From Papio anubis (taxonomy: Eukaryota > Chordata > Mammalia > Primates > Cercopithecidae), in assembly GCF_008728515.1 (NCBI RefSeq), contig NC_044980.1, positions 30,892,290 through 30,956,289 on the forward strand: a stretch of 64,000 nucleotides of DNA, given 5' to 3'. The position numbers and the translations under genes are program-made. The notes beneath the pieces were generated by a model, which did not search any database, was not told the origin of the DNA, and was given only the letters and a program-made list of their open reading frames with translations. Shown piece after piece: positions 1-10,019 of the stretch; the stretch's first letter is position 1; each line of letters opens with the position of its first letter.

Positions 1-590
1 TCAGGTTACTAGACCTGTATATCATGGGAAAGCTGGTGACGTAGCCTATCTGGCCTTTTCAGCAAGGTGTTTGGATGGTCCTGTGCAATGTCTTTGAGGG
101 CAAGATGGTGCTATGTGGACTGGACAGTAGCAGCGTGTGGTGATTTGCCGCTGACCCTTGAATGCCTGGACAGTGGGCGGTGGACTGGTGTTCATCCAGA
201 GAGAGTTCCAGAGAGAGTCCTGCACAGATCTACCATTGGCTTTATCCTGCTCCTGTTCAATATTTTTATCAATGATTTCAATACAGACGTGGATGACATG
301 TTTATCCCATTTGCTTATGACCCAGATCTGGGAAACACAGTGACCTCATTTCACACCAGAATCAGAATCTAAATAGGCTTACAGGATAGGCCAAGGCTTG
401 CAAAAGTCAGCCAAGAGGCTCAAGTGAAGGTCCTGCACTTGAATCTGAAAAAACCAACTGCGTTTATTATGGGATGGTCAAGAGCCTGTTTTAACAGCAG
501 CCTTTGCGTAAAACATGGAGGCAGGTCATGAGACCGTGTGATCCATGTGCATCAGCACTGGGATGTGACTCTGAGATAAGAGCAAATCCC
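1..590 (+). mobile_element. CR1/L3-clade LINE relic, reverse transcriptase region
   Basis: A plus-strand frame (67-372) reads LFNIFINDF, then FAYD and LGNTV, the spacing of reverse-transcriptase motifs in CR1-type LINEs, where the catalytic box is normally F-A-D-D. The box is changed to FAYD and the frame stops at 372. Nucleotides 425-550 keep CR1-like landmarks such as 'gtcctgcacttg' and 'taacagcag'. It is an inactive fossil; its left end lies outside the window. The family call rests on recognition; L3 versus another mammalian CR1 cannot be settled by eye. Confidence 0.68.
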
Positions 591-999
591 AGGTTTGAGG
601 GGCGAGGAGCAGAGTGTTGACCTCGGTGCTAGTCCCGCACATCTTGACTGTTGTGTGCGGCTCCCGGCAGCACCCGCAAAGGAGGCGTTAGTAGAAGAGA
701 TGTACGGGAAAGATAATGGCTGCCTTCCAAGTCCTACCCTTTCCAGCCCATAGCCCTAGGAACCATCGCTTTATCTACTTCTTTGCCAATACTCTAACCG
801 TCCTATCTTTTTCCCTTTAGTTGCCACCACCCAACAAAACCTCTACACAAAATAAGTTTAACCACCCGCATTTTCTGCCCCTATGTCGTAGCTGCTAAGC
901 ATTTCTATGAAAGAAAAAATAATCACCCAGCTATCTGGATTGGTGCAATTGCAGAATAATGGTCTCTAAGCTCATCAGATCCACAGCCTGGCAGACAGG
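591..999. other. No recognised feature
   Basis: Mixed-composition, non-repetitive sequence with a few CpGs. No open frame, splice pattern or repeat consensus is recognised. It lies between the CR1 and L2 relics and could be decayed LINE. Confidence 0.5.
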
Positions 1000-2415
1000 T
1001 GGAAGGACAGTCTTCAGGCCCCCAATCACCCCAGGGTCTATCCTAACTCTTCTCCTCGCCCTTCAAACTTCGACCTCCCTGTCTTCTCCCTCCCTCTCAG
1101 CGAGGGATCTTCATATTTTCTTCACAGAGGGATGATCAGTGGAAACTCCGTTCATCCTGTTCCCTCACTTACAAAGGATCTATTTCCACCTCCAGCCTGC
1201 GCTCTTTCCTTCCTGCTTCTGAGAAAATTTCCCCTCCTTTTATCAAAGATTTCCCCAGGAGCTCAGGAGCGGGTCTCCTCTCTCTCCTGTAATGATCGTA
1301 TTTGATCAGTATACTTTCTTTTCTGCCGTTAACCTCTCTGTGTCTGTTTCCTCTCCGCCATGTTTAAACCTCCCCCTTCTTTAACTAACACCTCTTTGTC
1401 TTTATATCCTTAACAACCCTATGATTTGAAAATTTGGTCTATATGGGATGTTTTCACTTTTTTTTTTTTTTTTTGAGACGGAGTCCCCCAGGCTGGAGTG
1501 CAATGGCGTAATCTTGGCTCACTGCAACTTCTGCCTCCCGGGTTCAAGTGATTCTCCTGCCCCAGCCTCCCAAGTAGCTGGGATTACAGGCATGCATCAC
1601 CATGCCCAGCTAATTTTTTGTATCTTTAGCAGAGACGGGGTTACACCGCATTGGCCAGGCTGGCCTTGAACTCCTGACCTTGTTATCTGCCCGCCTCATC
1701 CTCCCAAAGTGCTGGGATTACAGGCATGAGCCACCATGCCCAGCCTGTTTTCACTTCTTAAATCTCTCATTAATTCCACAATGGATGGTGCTGTTTGATT
1801 TTGCTCCCAGTTCTTCCTTGAAATGCCCTTGCCATGTTCACCAGTGGTCCTCTTCCCCTGCCTCCCAGTGAATCTTTTCCATACTGACTTCGGTTGGCAC
1901 TGCTCTCCTATAAAACCCTATTCTCCTGGCTTCTCTGACACCACTTCTCAGACACTGCTTTTCTCCTACCTCTTTAAATAATACTTAGTCTTAATCTCTC
2001 TGAGCTCCTCTCCATGGAGACTTTTAATTTACTTTTGCAACAACCTTTATTCCCCCTCTACTTTTTTGATTGGTTTCATACTTTGCCTCTTAAACAAAGG
2101 TTCTCATCTCACCCTCTGGCAATTTGAGCCACATCTTCGACTTCAGTCACCACCTATGTACTGATCACTCCCAGATCTGTACCTTTAGACCCAACCCTTC
2201 TCCTGAGCTCTGACTCAAACATCCAGTGTCTACCTGCCATCTCCATCTGGTTGACCCTCAGCTACTCCAGAGTAACATGTCCTAAGCCAAGCTCACCACT
2301 TTCCGCATGTAAACCTCTTCCTTTGTTCCCCTGCTTGGTCAGTGGCACCCCCACTCAACTAGCCCCCGAAATAAGACACTCAGACTCATCCCTCACCTCT
2401 CTATGGCTCTATATA
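1000..2415 (+). mobile_element. L2 LINE, ORF2 C-terminal region, split by an Alu
   Basis: Pyrimidine-rich sequence with L2 landmarks in order: 'cttctctgacaccacttctcagac', 'tgatcactcccagatctgtacc', 'cctgagctctgactc', 'taacatgtcctaagcc'. The coding strand is plus, and the frame at 2251-2454 is a decayed stretch of the L2 protein. AluS 1460-1745 interrupts it. The upstream half (1000-1459) is more diverged and the boundary there is uncertain. Confidence 0.7.
1460..1745 (-). mobile_element. AluS, minus, inside L2
   Basis: T-run at 1460, then Alu antisense text ending 'ccaccatgcccagcc'. An 11-bp TSD 'tgttttcactt' occurs at 1449-1459 and 1746-1756. About ten bases of the right-arm start ('cgctctgtca' region) are missing next to 'gagtccccc'. 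Confidence 0.93.
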
Positions 2416-2519
2416 TTTGTACATGGGAGTTTGCAACTACTATCCATTGGATAAACTATTTCAATGGCTTTTCTTGTACAGGACTGCTAAGACTTATTCT
2501 CATTTCTGGTCTGGAAGCC

Positions 2520-2725
2520 AGAATAAGGGCCAAAGCATTGAAGTTAAGGGAAAGATATACAGCCCCATGCTGGGCAAATTTTTCTATCGGTTGTACCTGT
2601 CTCCAAGTCGCATGGAGCACCTTGGGAGGTTGTAAGTTTCCTTTTCCTGCGGGCTTCAAGCAGAGGTTGGAGGACTGATGTTAGAAGATTGAGCTGGGTG
2701 ACTTTGAATGCTGATACCAACTTTC
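2520..2725 (+). mobile_element. CR1/L3 LINE 3' end relic
   Basis: The text 'gagcaccttgggaggttgtaag', 'ttcaagcagaggttggagga' and 'gagctgggtgactttgaatgc' follows the order of a CR1/L3 3' untranslated end. The terminal short tandem of the family is absent. Orientation equals that of the RT relic at 1-590, so both may be one element split by the L2; that link is inference. Confidence 0.55.
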
Positions 2726-2744
2726 AGGTTTAATTCAGCGGCTA

Positions 2745-2935
2745 ATGAGCCCATCCTATATACTTTGTCTACATCATTTCGTTTAAGCTCCCTAATAGAT
2801 TATTAGCCCCATTGAATAGAGAGGAACCAAAAGCTCAGAAGATCAAGTAATTTTCCTAAGGTGACCCAGCTGGGTAGTCAGACTTTTAAAGGAGACCTGG
2901 TATCCCCACAGTCCGCTGTTTTTGGTAAGCCACTG
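2745..2935 (-). mobile_element. MIR-type SINE, minus
   Basis: The order 'tttaagctccctaatagat', 'ttagccccattgaatagaga', 'aggtgacccagctgg' matches the reverse complement of a MIR core ('attttacagatgagg', 'aaggtcacacagctag'). Confidence 0.65.
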
Positions 2936-2939
2936 CTTT

Positions 2940-3151
2940 CCACTTGGCGTTAGAGACACATTTCAATTCAATAGATTGCAATCATCTGTATATCCTCATT
3001 GGCACAATTAAACCTTTAGGGATAATAGGAGCAATTCTTTGATTTATAGATTAAGTAAATTTGGAACCCAAGTTCTCCTTAAATATGTCCCCGTATCTAT
3101 TGGCATGTTATTCTTCCCCTCCATTTCTATGGATACTTTATTGTTATAACC
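2940..3151. other. No recognised feature
   Basis: AT-rich single-copy-looking sequence between a MIR and an AluJ; nothing identifiable. Confidence 0.5.
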
Positions 3152-3161
3152 AGTAATTCTT

Positions 3162-3854
3162 TTTAAAATTTTTTTATAAAATGTTTTTTTAGAGATGGGA
3201 TCTGTATTAGCCCATTCTCACACTGCTATGAAGAAATACCTGAGATTGGGTAATTTATAAAGGAAAGAGGTTTAATTGACTCTCAGTTCCACATGGCTGG
3301 GAAGGCCTCAGGAAACTTACAATCAAGGCAGAAGGGGAAGCAAGCATGTCCTTCTTCACAAGGTGGCAGGAGAGAGAAGTGCTGAGCAAAGAGGGGAAAG
3401 CCCCTTATAAAACTGTCAGATCTTGAGAGAACTCACTCACTATCATGAGAACAGCAGCATGGGGGTAACTGCCACCATGATTAAATTACCTCCCACCGAG
3501 TCCTCCCATGACATATGGGGATTATGGGAACTACAATTCAAGATGAGATTTGGGTGGGGACAAAGCTAAACCATATGAGAGTCTCTGCTGCCCAGGCTGG
3601 AGTGCAGTGGTATGACCATAGTTCACTACAGCTTTAAACTCTTGAGCTCCAGCAGTCCTCCCACCTCAGCCTCCTGAGTAGCTTAGACTACAAGCATGTG
3701 TCACTATGGCCAGTGAATTTTTTTGTTTTGTTTTGTAGGGATGGGGTCTTGCTATATTGCCCAGCCTAGTCTTGAACTCCTGGCTTCAAACAGTCCTCCC
3801 ACCTTGACCTCCCAAAGTGCTGGGACAACAGGCATGAACCACTGTGCCCGGTCT
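3162..3854 (-). mobile_element. AluJ, minus, split by an MSTA LTR
   Basis: Alu antisense text runs 3162-3202 and resumes at 3579 ('gagtctctgctgcccaggctgg'). The MSTA LTR lies between the two parts. Flanks 3146-3161 and 3855-3870 match at 14 of 16 positions ('ataa..agtaattctt'), giving the TSD of the outer AluJ. Many substitutions and the 'gttttgttttgtaggg' linker fit the oldest Alu class. Confidence 0.88.
3203..3578 (-). mobile_element. MSTA-type MaLR solo LTR, minus
   Basis: Begins 'tgtattagcccattctcac' and ends 'gctaaaccatatga', the reverse complement of a THE1/MST LTR. The poly(A)-signal region, 'ggtaatttataaaggaaag', and the U3 start 'gagatttgggtgggga' are present. Flanking 5-mers ggatc/gagtc match at three of five. 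It is a solo LTR with no internal sequence. Confidence 0.9.
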
Positions 3855-3870
3855 ATAAGAAGTAATTCTT

Positions 3871-4829
3871 GCATCCAAGTGCAGTTTTCTTCATAAGCCA
3901 CCACCTCCAGTTTGCAGAGGCTTGGAAAGAAACAAATGAGAAAGGGTTAGCCCTTCCATTTGCTTAGTGTGGCTTTTAATTAAATGCAGGTCCTGGCTTT
4001 GGAGGTTCTGGGCTGCTGCTAAAATAGCAGCCTGTTGTGTGGCCCATGCTGAGGAGGTCAACCTGGGTTTTCTTTTACAAACTCAAAAGGAAAGATGTCA
4101 TATATTGCAGGGGAATTGGCTTGAGGTATAGGAAGAATATATAAGCAAATATTTACCTTATTTTAACTTTTGCCTCCAACACATTGTCCTGGTAGGAAGC
4201 AGAGGACTGATTAAAACAGCAGATAAGCATCAAAATGGGGAGGAATCAGCTTAGGACAATCACCGGGTGGGAGAAAGGAGTCCAAGGGGACAGCCAAGCC
4301 AAGAATCTGAAACCCAAGCTGTAGAGACTCAACTTTCAGATAACCTGTGAGTGGTTATTTTTATAGCACCCATTAGCTGCCACTCTTGAAACACTAAGGA
4401 GAACTTATCCTCTCTTCTCCTCTTACACGCTCTAAAGTATGTGATCACTTTTCCATCTTTCACTTGATCCTAACTTTGTTATGTGAATATTCAGAGAGCT
4501 TTCTTAGCCTTTGGGTTTGAGGATTAGGTACAGCTTGGTAATTAAAATCCAGCAATAATCCCCAAGGCTAAAGATAGATAGAAGTAACTAGTTCCTCCAT
4601 CAGTTTTTTTTTTTTTCTTTTTTTTATTTCAGAGATATTCAGGGGCAAAAAGGTAAATGTTGTGACTGTACAAGGTGCAGGTGGGGGAAGATGATGGGAG
4701 AGTGAAAAGACTCCTGGGTGGCCCAGACACCAACACTCTCAGCTCTAGTCCAGACACGTCATCCTGGGTGAGGTAGCTGGCCTCTCGAGGTCCTAGTTTC
4801 CTCATCCTTAGAAGGAAGCAGTTGCAGTT
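3871..4829. other. Unique sequence, no gene recognised
   Basis: About 950 bp without a recognised repeat. It contains purine-rich and AT-rich tracts, with no long open frame and no CpG cluster. An A-poor T-run at 4605-4626 may be the stub of a lost retroposon tail. Confidence 0.5.
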
Positions 4830-4844
4830 AATAATTCCTAAAGT

Positions 4845-5133
4845 AGGCCAGATGTGGTGGCTCATTCCTATAATCCCAGCACTTCAGGAGTCTGAGGTGG
4901 GTGGATCACCTGAGGTTAGGAGTTTGTGACCAGCCTGGCCAACATAGTGAAACTCCGTCTCTACTGAAAATACAAAAATTAGCTGGGCATGGTGGTGCAT
5001 GCCTATAATCCCAGCTACTTGGGAGTCTGAGGCAGGAGAATCGCTTGAACCAGGGAGGCAGAGGTTGCAGTGGGCCGAGATCCCGCCATTGCACTCCAGC
5101 CTAGGCGACAAGAGTGAAACTCCATCTCAAATA
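4845..5133 (+). mobile_element. AluS, plus
   Basis: Complete Alu with a short A-tail ('aaataaat'). A 15-bp TSD 'aataattcctaaagt' lies at 4830-4844 and 5134-5148. Confidence 0.95.
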
Positions 5134-5445
5134 AATAATTCCTAAAGTCTCTTTTATCTGTAAAAGAAGAAAATGTCCTGACATACAGCTGGAGCTCCAT
5201 AATCCACATGTTGCCTATCTTAGTCCTTTTGGGCCACTATAACAAATTTCATAAACCTGGTGGCTTATAAATAAAATACAAAATAAAATTTATTTCTTGC
5301 AGCTCCAGAGGCTGGGAAGTTCAAGATCAAGGCGTCAGGAGATTTGGTGTCTGGGATGGGTTTGCTCTGTGGTACGTAGATGGCACCTTCTAGCTGCATT
5401 CTCACATGGGGCAAGGGACAACGCAGCTCTCTTGGATCCCCTCTC

Positions 5446-5693
5446 TTTTTTTTGAGATGGAGTCTTGCTCTGTCACCCAGGTTGGAGTGCAGTGACCTGA
5501 TCCCACCTCGGCCTCTGGAGTAGCTGGGACTACGGGCATGCACCACAACATCCGGCTAATTTTTGTATTTTTAGTAGAGATGGGGTTTCACCATGTTGGC
5601 CAGGCTGGTCTCGAAATCCTAATCTCAGGTGCGCTGCCTGCCTTGACCTCCCAAAGTGCTGGGATTACAGGCATGAGCCACTGCTCCTGGCCT
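5446..5693 (-). mobile_element. AluS, minus, internally deleted
   Basis: Starts with a short T-run and ends 'ccactgctcctggcc'. About 50 bases of the right arm, from 'ggctcactgcaacc' to 'cctcagcc', are deleted: the text jumps from 'gatcccacctcggcctctgga' to 'gtagctggg'. Flanks 'ggatcccctctct' and 'gggatctct' form an imperfect TSD. Confidence 0.85.
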
Positions 5694-5709
5694 CTGGGAT
5701 CTCTTTTAT

Positions 5710-6041
5710 TTTTTTTTTTTTTATTTTTATTTTTTTATTTATTTATTTTTTTTTTTTTGAGACGGAGTCTCGCGCTGTGTCACCCAGGCTGGAGTGCAGT
5801 GGCCCGATCTCGGCTCACTGCAAGCTCCGCCTCCCAGGTTCAGGCCATTCTCCTGCCTCAGCCTCCGAGTAGCTGGGACTACAGGCACCCGCCACCACGC
5901 CCGGCTAGTTTTTCGTATTTTTAGTAGAGACGGGGTTTCACCATGTTAGCCAGGATGGTCTCGATCTCCTGACCTCGTGATCCGCCCGCCTCGGCCTCCC
6001 AAAGTGCTGGGATTACAGGCTTGAGCCACCGCGCCCGGCCC
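5710..6041 (-). mobile_element. Young AluY of Old World monkey type, minus
   Basis: Nearly intact with a long T/A tail (5710-5758). It ends 'caggcttgagccaccgcg', the reverse of a 'ggctcaagcctg' head, and carries 'ggctagttttt', the reverse of 'aaaaactagcc'. A perfect 14-bp TSD 'gggatctcttttat' lies at 5696-5709 and 6042-6055. These variants are ones I associate with cercopithecid AluYR-type elements. Confidence 0.85.
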
Positions 6042-6215
6042 GGGATCTCTTTTATAAGGGCACTCATTGTAATCATGTAGGCTTTGCCTTCATGCCATGA
6101 CCACCTCCCAAAAGGCCCCTCCTTCTAATGCCATCACTGTGGAGGTTAGGATTTCAACATACGAATTTGGGGTTACCGGGTGGGACACAGACATTCAGAC
6201 CACAGCACCACCTCT

Positions 6216-6821
6216 CACATGAAAACAGTCATCCTTTTCCTGCCTCTCACTACTAAAGATCCATTCACATCTACAATGCCTTGGACCCCACTTTCTGCCC
6301 TAGATGAACAAATTGATCTAAATTAAGCTACCCATAAAAAATATCCTGTTTGTGTTAGGAATGAGTTCCATTAATAGTAAAAGACTTGCAAGGCATGAAA
6401 AATTCAGTTTCCCTTCCACTGATGATGATTTCTTCCTCCAACTTTAGAGATTGTCTGTTCTAATCTCATATGTTATAAATGAACAAATCTCAACCCAGAG
6501 AGCTGAGGTGGCTAAGGGTCACACAGCAAAGACCATTTGGTAGAACTTTTCCCCACTGCCCCAGATGGCAAGATACAGGTACTTGGCGTTCAGTGTTTAA
6601 AAGATAATTATAGAGCTATTTTTAAACAGGAGGCTCTTTTACCTTGGGATTTTTTTTTAGGAAAAAAATAAATAAACAAGTGTATTAGATTTGTCCTTTT
6701 AAGCCAGTTTAAGAAGAGTGCCTTCTCTGTGCTGTTGAAATTGGCAGGCCTACCTCTTGCAGACAGACTGTTCTGGTCTACTCGGTTAGTTGTTATCCCA
6801 AATGCAAATCTGACTCACGGG
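6216..6821. other. Mostly unique sequence with a short MIR-like patch
   Basis: At 6455-6540 the text 'tctaatctcatatgttataaatg' to 'ctaagggtcacacagcaaaga' looks like part of a minus-strand MIR. The remainder is AT-rich and unrecognised. Confidence 0.45.
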
Positions 6822-7143
6822 TGAGATCATGAGAAATCTGGGCTATTTTTCTTGATGACTTTTTCTTTCCTCTTCCAATTTTCTTTTGCGGTATTTGGCT
6901 CTGTATGATACCCATGCTGGGGAACAGAACCTTGAAAGCGTTGTTCCTAGGATGGTCACTGCTGTCGTATGAATCACAAGACAGCTGGGGCAGGCTTGGC
7001 CCCGAACTGTTTGTGGCTTTGGTGTGGAAGTTTAGGGTGTGTGTGTTTGTATGCATGCACATGTGTGTGCTTGCACATGTATCTGTGTGTGTGATGGCAT
7101 ATGGCAAAGTAAGAAGATTACTGCTTACTAGGATTTGAGCCCT
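6822..7143 (+). repeat. Left arm of an inverted duplication
   Basis: The reverse complement of this 322-bp segment reappears at 7534-7877. Outside the GT tract I count about 14-15 differences over roughly 203 aligned bases (7020 back to 6822), or about 93% identity. The segment matches no repeat consensus I recognise. It includes a GT-rich tract at 7037-7093. Confidence 0.92.
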
Positions 7144-7289
7144 TTTTCTAACCAATGGACTATTTTTATTCAACAAATGTTCACTTAATATCCAGCTTTT
7201 ACTAGGTGGTGATGATATAGAGGGGTCTCTTACTGTCTGGAGAACATTATCTACAATTAAATAAGTAAATGTTACCTAGCCTGTGTATT
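7144..7289 (-). mobile_element. L2 3'-end fragment, minus (tentative)
   Basis: The phrase 'attcaacaaatgttcactta' followed by 'ctggagaacattatc' and 'aattaaataagtaaatg' resembles the reverse of an L2 3' end. It lies in the spacer between the inverted arms. Confidence 0.4.
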
Positions 7290-7332
7290 AGGGTAATGAT
7301 AGTTGCTGTTGCTGTGACAATTAAACCTCCAA

Positions 7333-7466
7333 TTTTTTTTTTTTTTTGATATGGGGGTCTTGCTGTGTTGCATAGGCTGGTCTTGAACTCCTGGTCTGAA
7401 GCAATCCTCCCACCTCAGCCTCCTGAGTTAGTCAGGATTACCAACATGCACCACTGCACCCAGCTC
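7333..7466 (-). mobile_element. FLAM-type free Alu monomer, minus
   Basis: A single 134-bp Alu monomer with its own T-run and a 10-bp perfect TSD 'aaacctccaa' (7323-7332, 7467-7476). It has one arm only and no linker. Confidence 0.85.
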
Positions 7467-7533
7467 AAACCTCCAAGTTTTAATGGCTTAACATAACAAA
7501 AAAGTCATTTCGCTCTCACAAACAGCCTAGTGC

Positions 7534-7877
7534 AGGGCTCAAATCCCAGGAAGGAGAAATCTTACATACAGCCAGGACCATCACACTCATACACAGACAC
7601 ATGTGCATGCATGCGTATACACACACACACACACACAGAAAAAGAAACATGCACATCCACACACTAAATTTCTATACCAAAGCCACAAACAGTTCACAGC
7701 CAAACCTGCCCCGGCTGTCTTGTGATTCATAAGACAGCAGAGACCATCCTAGGAACAACCGTTTCAAGGTTCTGTTCCCCAGCATGGGTGTCATACAGAG
7801 CCAAAAACCACAAAAGAAAATTGGAAGAAGAAAGAAAAAGTCCTCAAGAAAAATAGCCCAGATTTCTCATGATCTCA
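7534..7877 (-). repeat. Right arm of an inverted duplication
   Basis: Inverted copy of 6822-7143. It is longer (344 bp) mainly because of the expanded AC tract at 7597-7637. Both ends abut halves of the dispersed repeat at 7290-8060, so this looks like the inserted copy. No A-tail or TSD is visible. Confidence 0.9.
7597..7637. repeat. 41-bp strictly alternating purine-pyrimidine tract
   Basis: From 'acacatgtgcatgcatgcg' into (AC)n, every step alternates purine and pyrimidine, a composition favourable to Z-DNA. It lies within the right inverted arm; the left-arm counterpart is interrupted. Confidence 0.85.
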
Positions 7878-8060
7878 GTCATCCTTGGTCAGCAGGTGGC
7901 TCTCCTCCACATGGTGATTCAAAGACTCAGATTCTCTCCATCTTGTGTCCACACCAATGTCCTAGGGCTGCAAGTACTCTGCCCCCAACTGGTGGAAGGG
8001 AGGAGATAGTGGGGAGAAGGGGCATCTACTTCTGAAATGCCTTGGGTTGGAAGTGAAACA

Positions 8061-8590
8061 CCTCACGTCCTGTCACATCTCATTAGCAAGGACTAACCAA
8101 ATAGCCCTGCTCAGATGCAAAGGGAGCTGGAAAAAGTAGCCCACAAGGAGTCTACACTGTGAAGGGGGAATATATGGAATTGTGGTGTTTGCCTGCTATT
8201 TTTGCTACTGTCTGATAAGTACTTTACTGCAGGGGGTGCACTTGGGATGCCACCTGGGCAGGTAAGAGAGGCACCTAACCTGGATTTGGTGGGGGGAGTC
8301 ATCACACATTGTTCCTTATTTCCCCTCTTCTCCTCCTGAGCTTGATTTCACCTCTCCAGCCTGCCTCTTCCCCTGTGAGTGTCTCTCACACCATTGCACC
8401 TGCTCTTTCCTGTCCCTGGAATTTTTCTCCCACTTCACCTTGGCCCTTCCTGTGGCTAGTGCAGTATTCCATCAGGGACAAGTGTGGAACACATTCCCCT
8501 AAGAAGCTGTTCCTGGACTCACAAATTCAGCTTGTGTTCTGGCCTATTACGGAGGCAAAAGGCGATTTTTAGTTATTGGGGTTTGAAAGC
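8061..8590 (+). other. Unique sequence with a possible L2 3' piece
   Basis: At 8370-8530, 'tttcctgtccctggaattttt' to 'ctgttcctggactcac' resembles the L2 3' region ('...ctggaatgctctt ... cttccctgactc'). The rest is unrecognised. Confidence 0.35.
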
Positions 8591-8962
8591 TGATATGGTT
8601 TGGCTCTGTGTCCCCACCTAAACCTCATCTCAAATCATAACCTGTATGTGTCGAGGGAGAGACCTGGGGGGAGGTGATTGGATCATGGGGGCGGTTTCCC
8701 CCATGCTGTTCTTGTGATAATGAGGTAGTTCTCCTGAGATCTGATGGTTTAAAAGTGTTTGGAAGTTCCCCCCTCACTCTCTCTCCCTTTCCTGCTGCCT
8801 TGTGAAGAAGATTTCTGCTTCCTCTTCACCTTCCACCATGATTGTAAGTTTCCTGAGGCCTCCCCAGCCATGTGGAGCTGCGAATTAATTAAAGCTGTTG
8901 TCTTTATAAATTGCCCAGTCCCCAGTAGTTCTTTATATCAGTGTGAAAAAAAGACTAATCCA
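8591..8962 (+). mobile_element. MSTB/MST-type MaLR solo LTR, plus
   Basis: Starts 'tgatatggtttggctctgtg' and ends 'agactaatcca'. It includes 'atcatgggggcggtttcccc', 'gtgaagaag' and 'gtaagtttcctgaggcctcc'. Flanking 5-mers aaagc (8586-8590) and agagc (8963-8967) match at four of five. Confidence 0.92.
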
Positions 8963-8967
8963 AGAGC

Positions 8968-10019
8968 CCACGAAAAGGCATGTCTTCTAATCAAATGGAA
9001 GTTTTACACACATAAACTTCAGCCTCTAGAGAAAAGAGAGGCAGGGGAGCCATAAGGTGATAGGGAAGTGAGGACAGGACCTCATTCATTCTGACATTCA
9101 GTTTTCCAACAGCTTAGAGGGAAGAGCTCCTACCTTTGGAGGTGGAGAGGCAGCGTGGGCTCCCAGGTCATGTCAGTTCAGGAACCTACACTTCTACAAG
9201 TGGGTTTCATGAGCGGTTTCTGAGGGTTTATTTCTAGGGAATAAATGATACAAATTTTCAAATGCCATTTGAGGAGTGGGACACTGAAATCAAGGCAGGG
9301 TCCTTCCTAGGGAAAGCGTCCTCTTTGACCAGGGAAGAGAAGGAGATAGTTATCCAGCCAGCCTCAGTCTTGGAGCAGAAGGTAGAGGGAAAGTAGATTC
9401 CTCTCGGGTCAGAAAAATCATGGAATGCATCTTACAGTTCCAACACGCCCAGGATCTTGTAAAGGAGCATGGGGTTTTAATTTTTAAATATGAGAAATGA
9501 GCATATTTTTCCTGCAGCCAAGCTTTTCTCCTTATTTTTAAAAAAATATTTTCTTACTAATTATTTCTGATGATCTCAAGGAAAAGTGCCTTTTGCGATT
9601 ATTTTGACAAGTTCATACATGCAAGGGGCCTGCTGATCCTGCATTTACAAAGCTGCTTTTACTGTTTAGGTTACCATTAGAGTTCCATAAAAATAGACCC
9701 ATGAGCTGGGTGCTCAGAAACCAACTTGGCAGGATAGTCTAGGAAGGGGACTGAGCTAACCCCATTGGGACAGAATACAGTCAGTCTGTCTTATTCTACA
9801 CTCCAGTCTGAAGGCATGGTTTTCTGAAGCCACAGGCTGGGCCCATATACCATAAGAGAGTCATTTCACTGTGAGCTTAATGATAGATGCAGAAACTGAA
9901 GGCAAAATATCCAAGATATGGGGTCCAACTTTAAGATCAGATAGAGCAGTTCTTGATTAGCAGCCATTCAGGAGGGTGGTCCTCTGTGTTTCTTGTGACT
10001 TCTTAGCCCAAGCCCAAAC
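8968..10019. other. Unique sequence, no gene recognised
   Basis: About 1 kb without a recognised repeat. The AT-rich block 9460-9700 contains long near-uninterrupted non-repetitive text and could be conserved, but nothing shows function directly. Confidence 0.5.

Larger units (their letters stand above)
5219..6215 (-). mobile_element. MLT1 MaLR LTR, minus, interrupted by two Alus
   Basis: Left part has 'ttttgggccactataacaaa' and 'cagctccagaggctgggaag'. The right part resumes at 6042 with 'ttataagggcactcattgtaa', then 'aggcccctccttctaatgcc' and 'caacatacgaatttggggt'. These are MLT1B/C-type LTR features in reverse. Two minus Alus split it near the same 'gggatctctttta' site. Confidence 0.82.
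7290..8060. mobile_element. Dispersed repeat of unassigned family, interrupted
   Basis: Left part: 'agttgctgttgctgtgaca', 'aaacctccaa', 'ttttaatggcttaacataa', 'cctagtgcaggg'. Right part from 7880: 'tggtcagcaggtggctctcctcc', 'ttctctccatcttgtgtcc', 'ggaagtgaaacacctcac'. The parts fit one LTR- or MER-like consensus I have seen but cannot name. It is split by an Alu monomer (7333-7466) and by the right arm of the inverted duplication. Confidence 0.5.

Noticed and set aside
5538..5924. 128-codon plus-strand frame
   Set aside because: Reads through two antisense Alus and the T-rich tail between them; not a gene.
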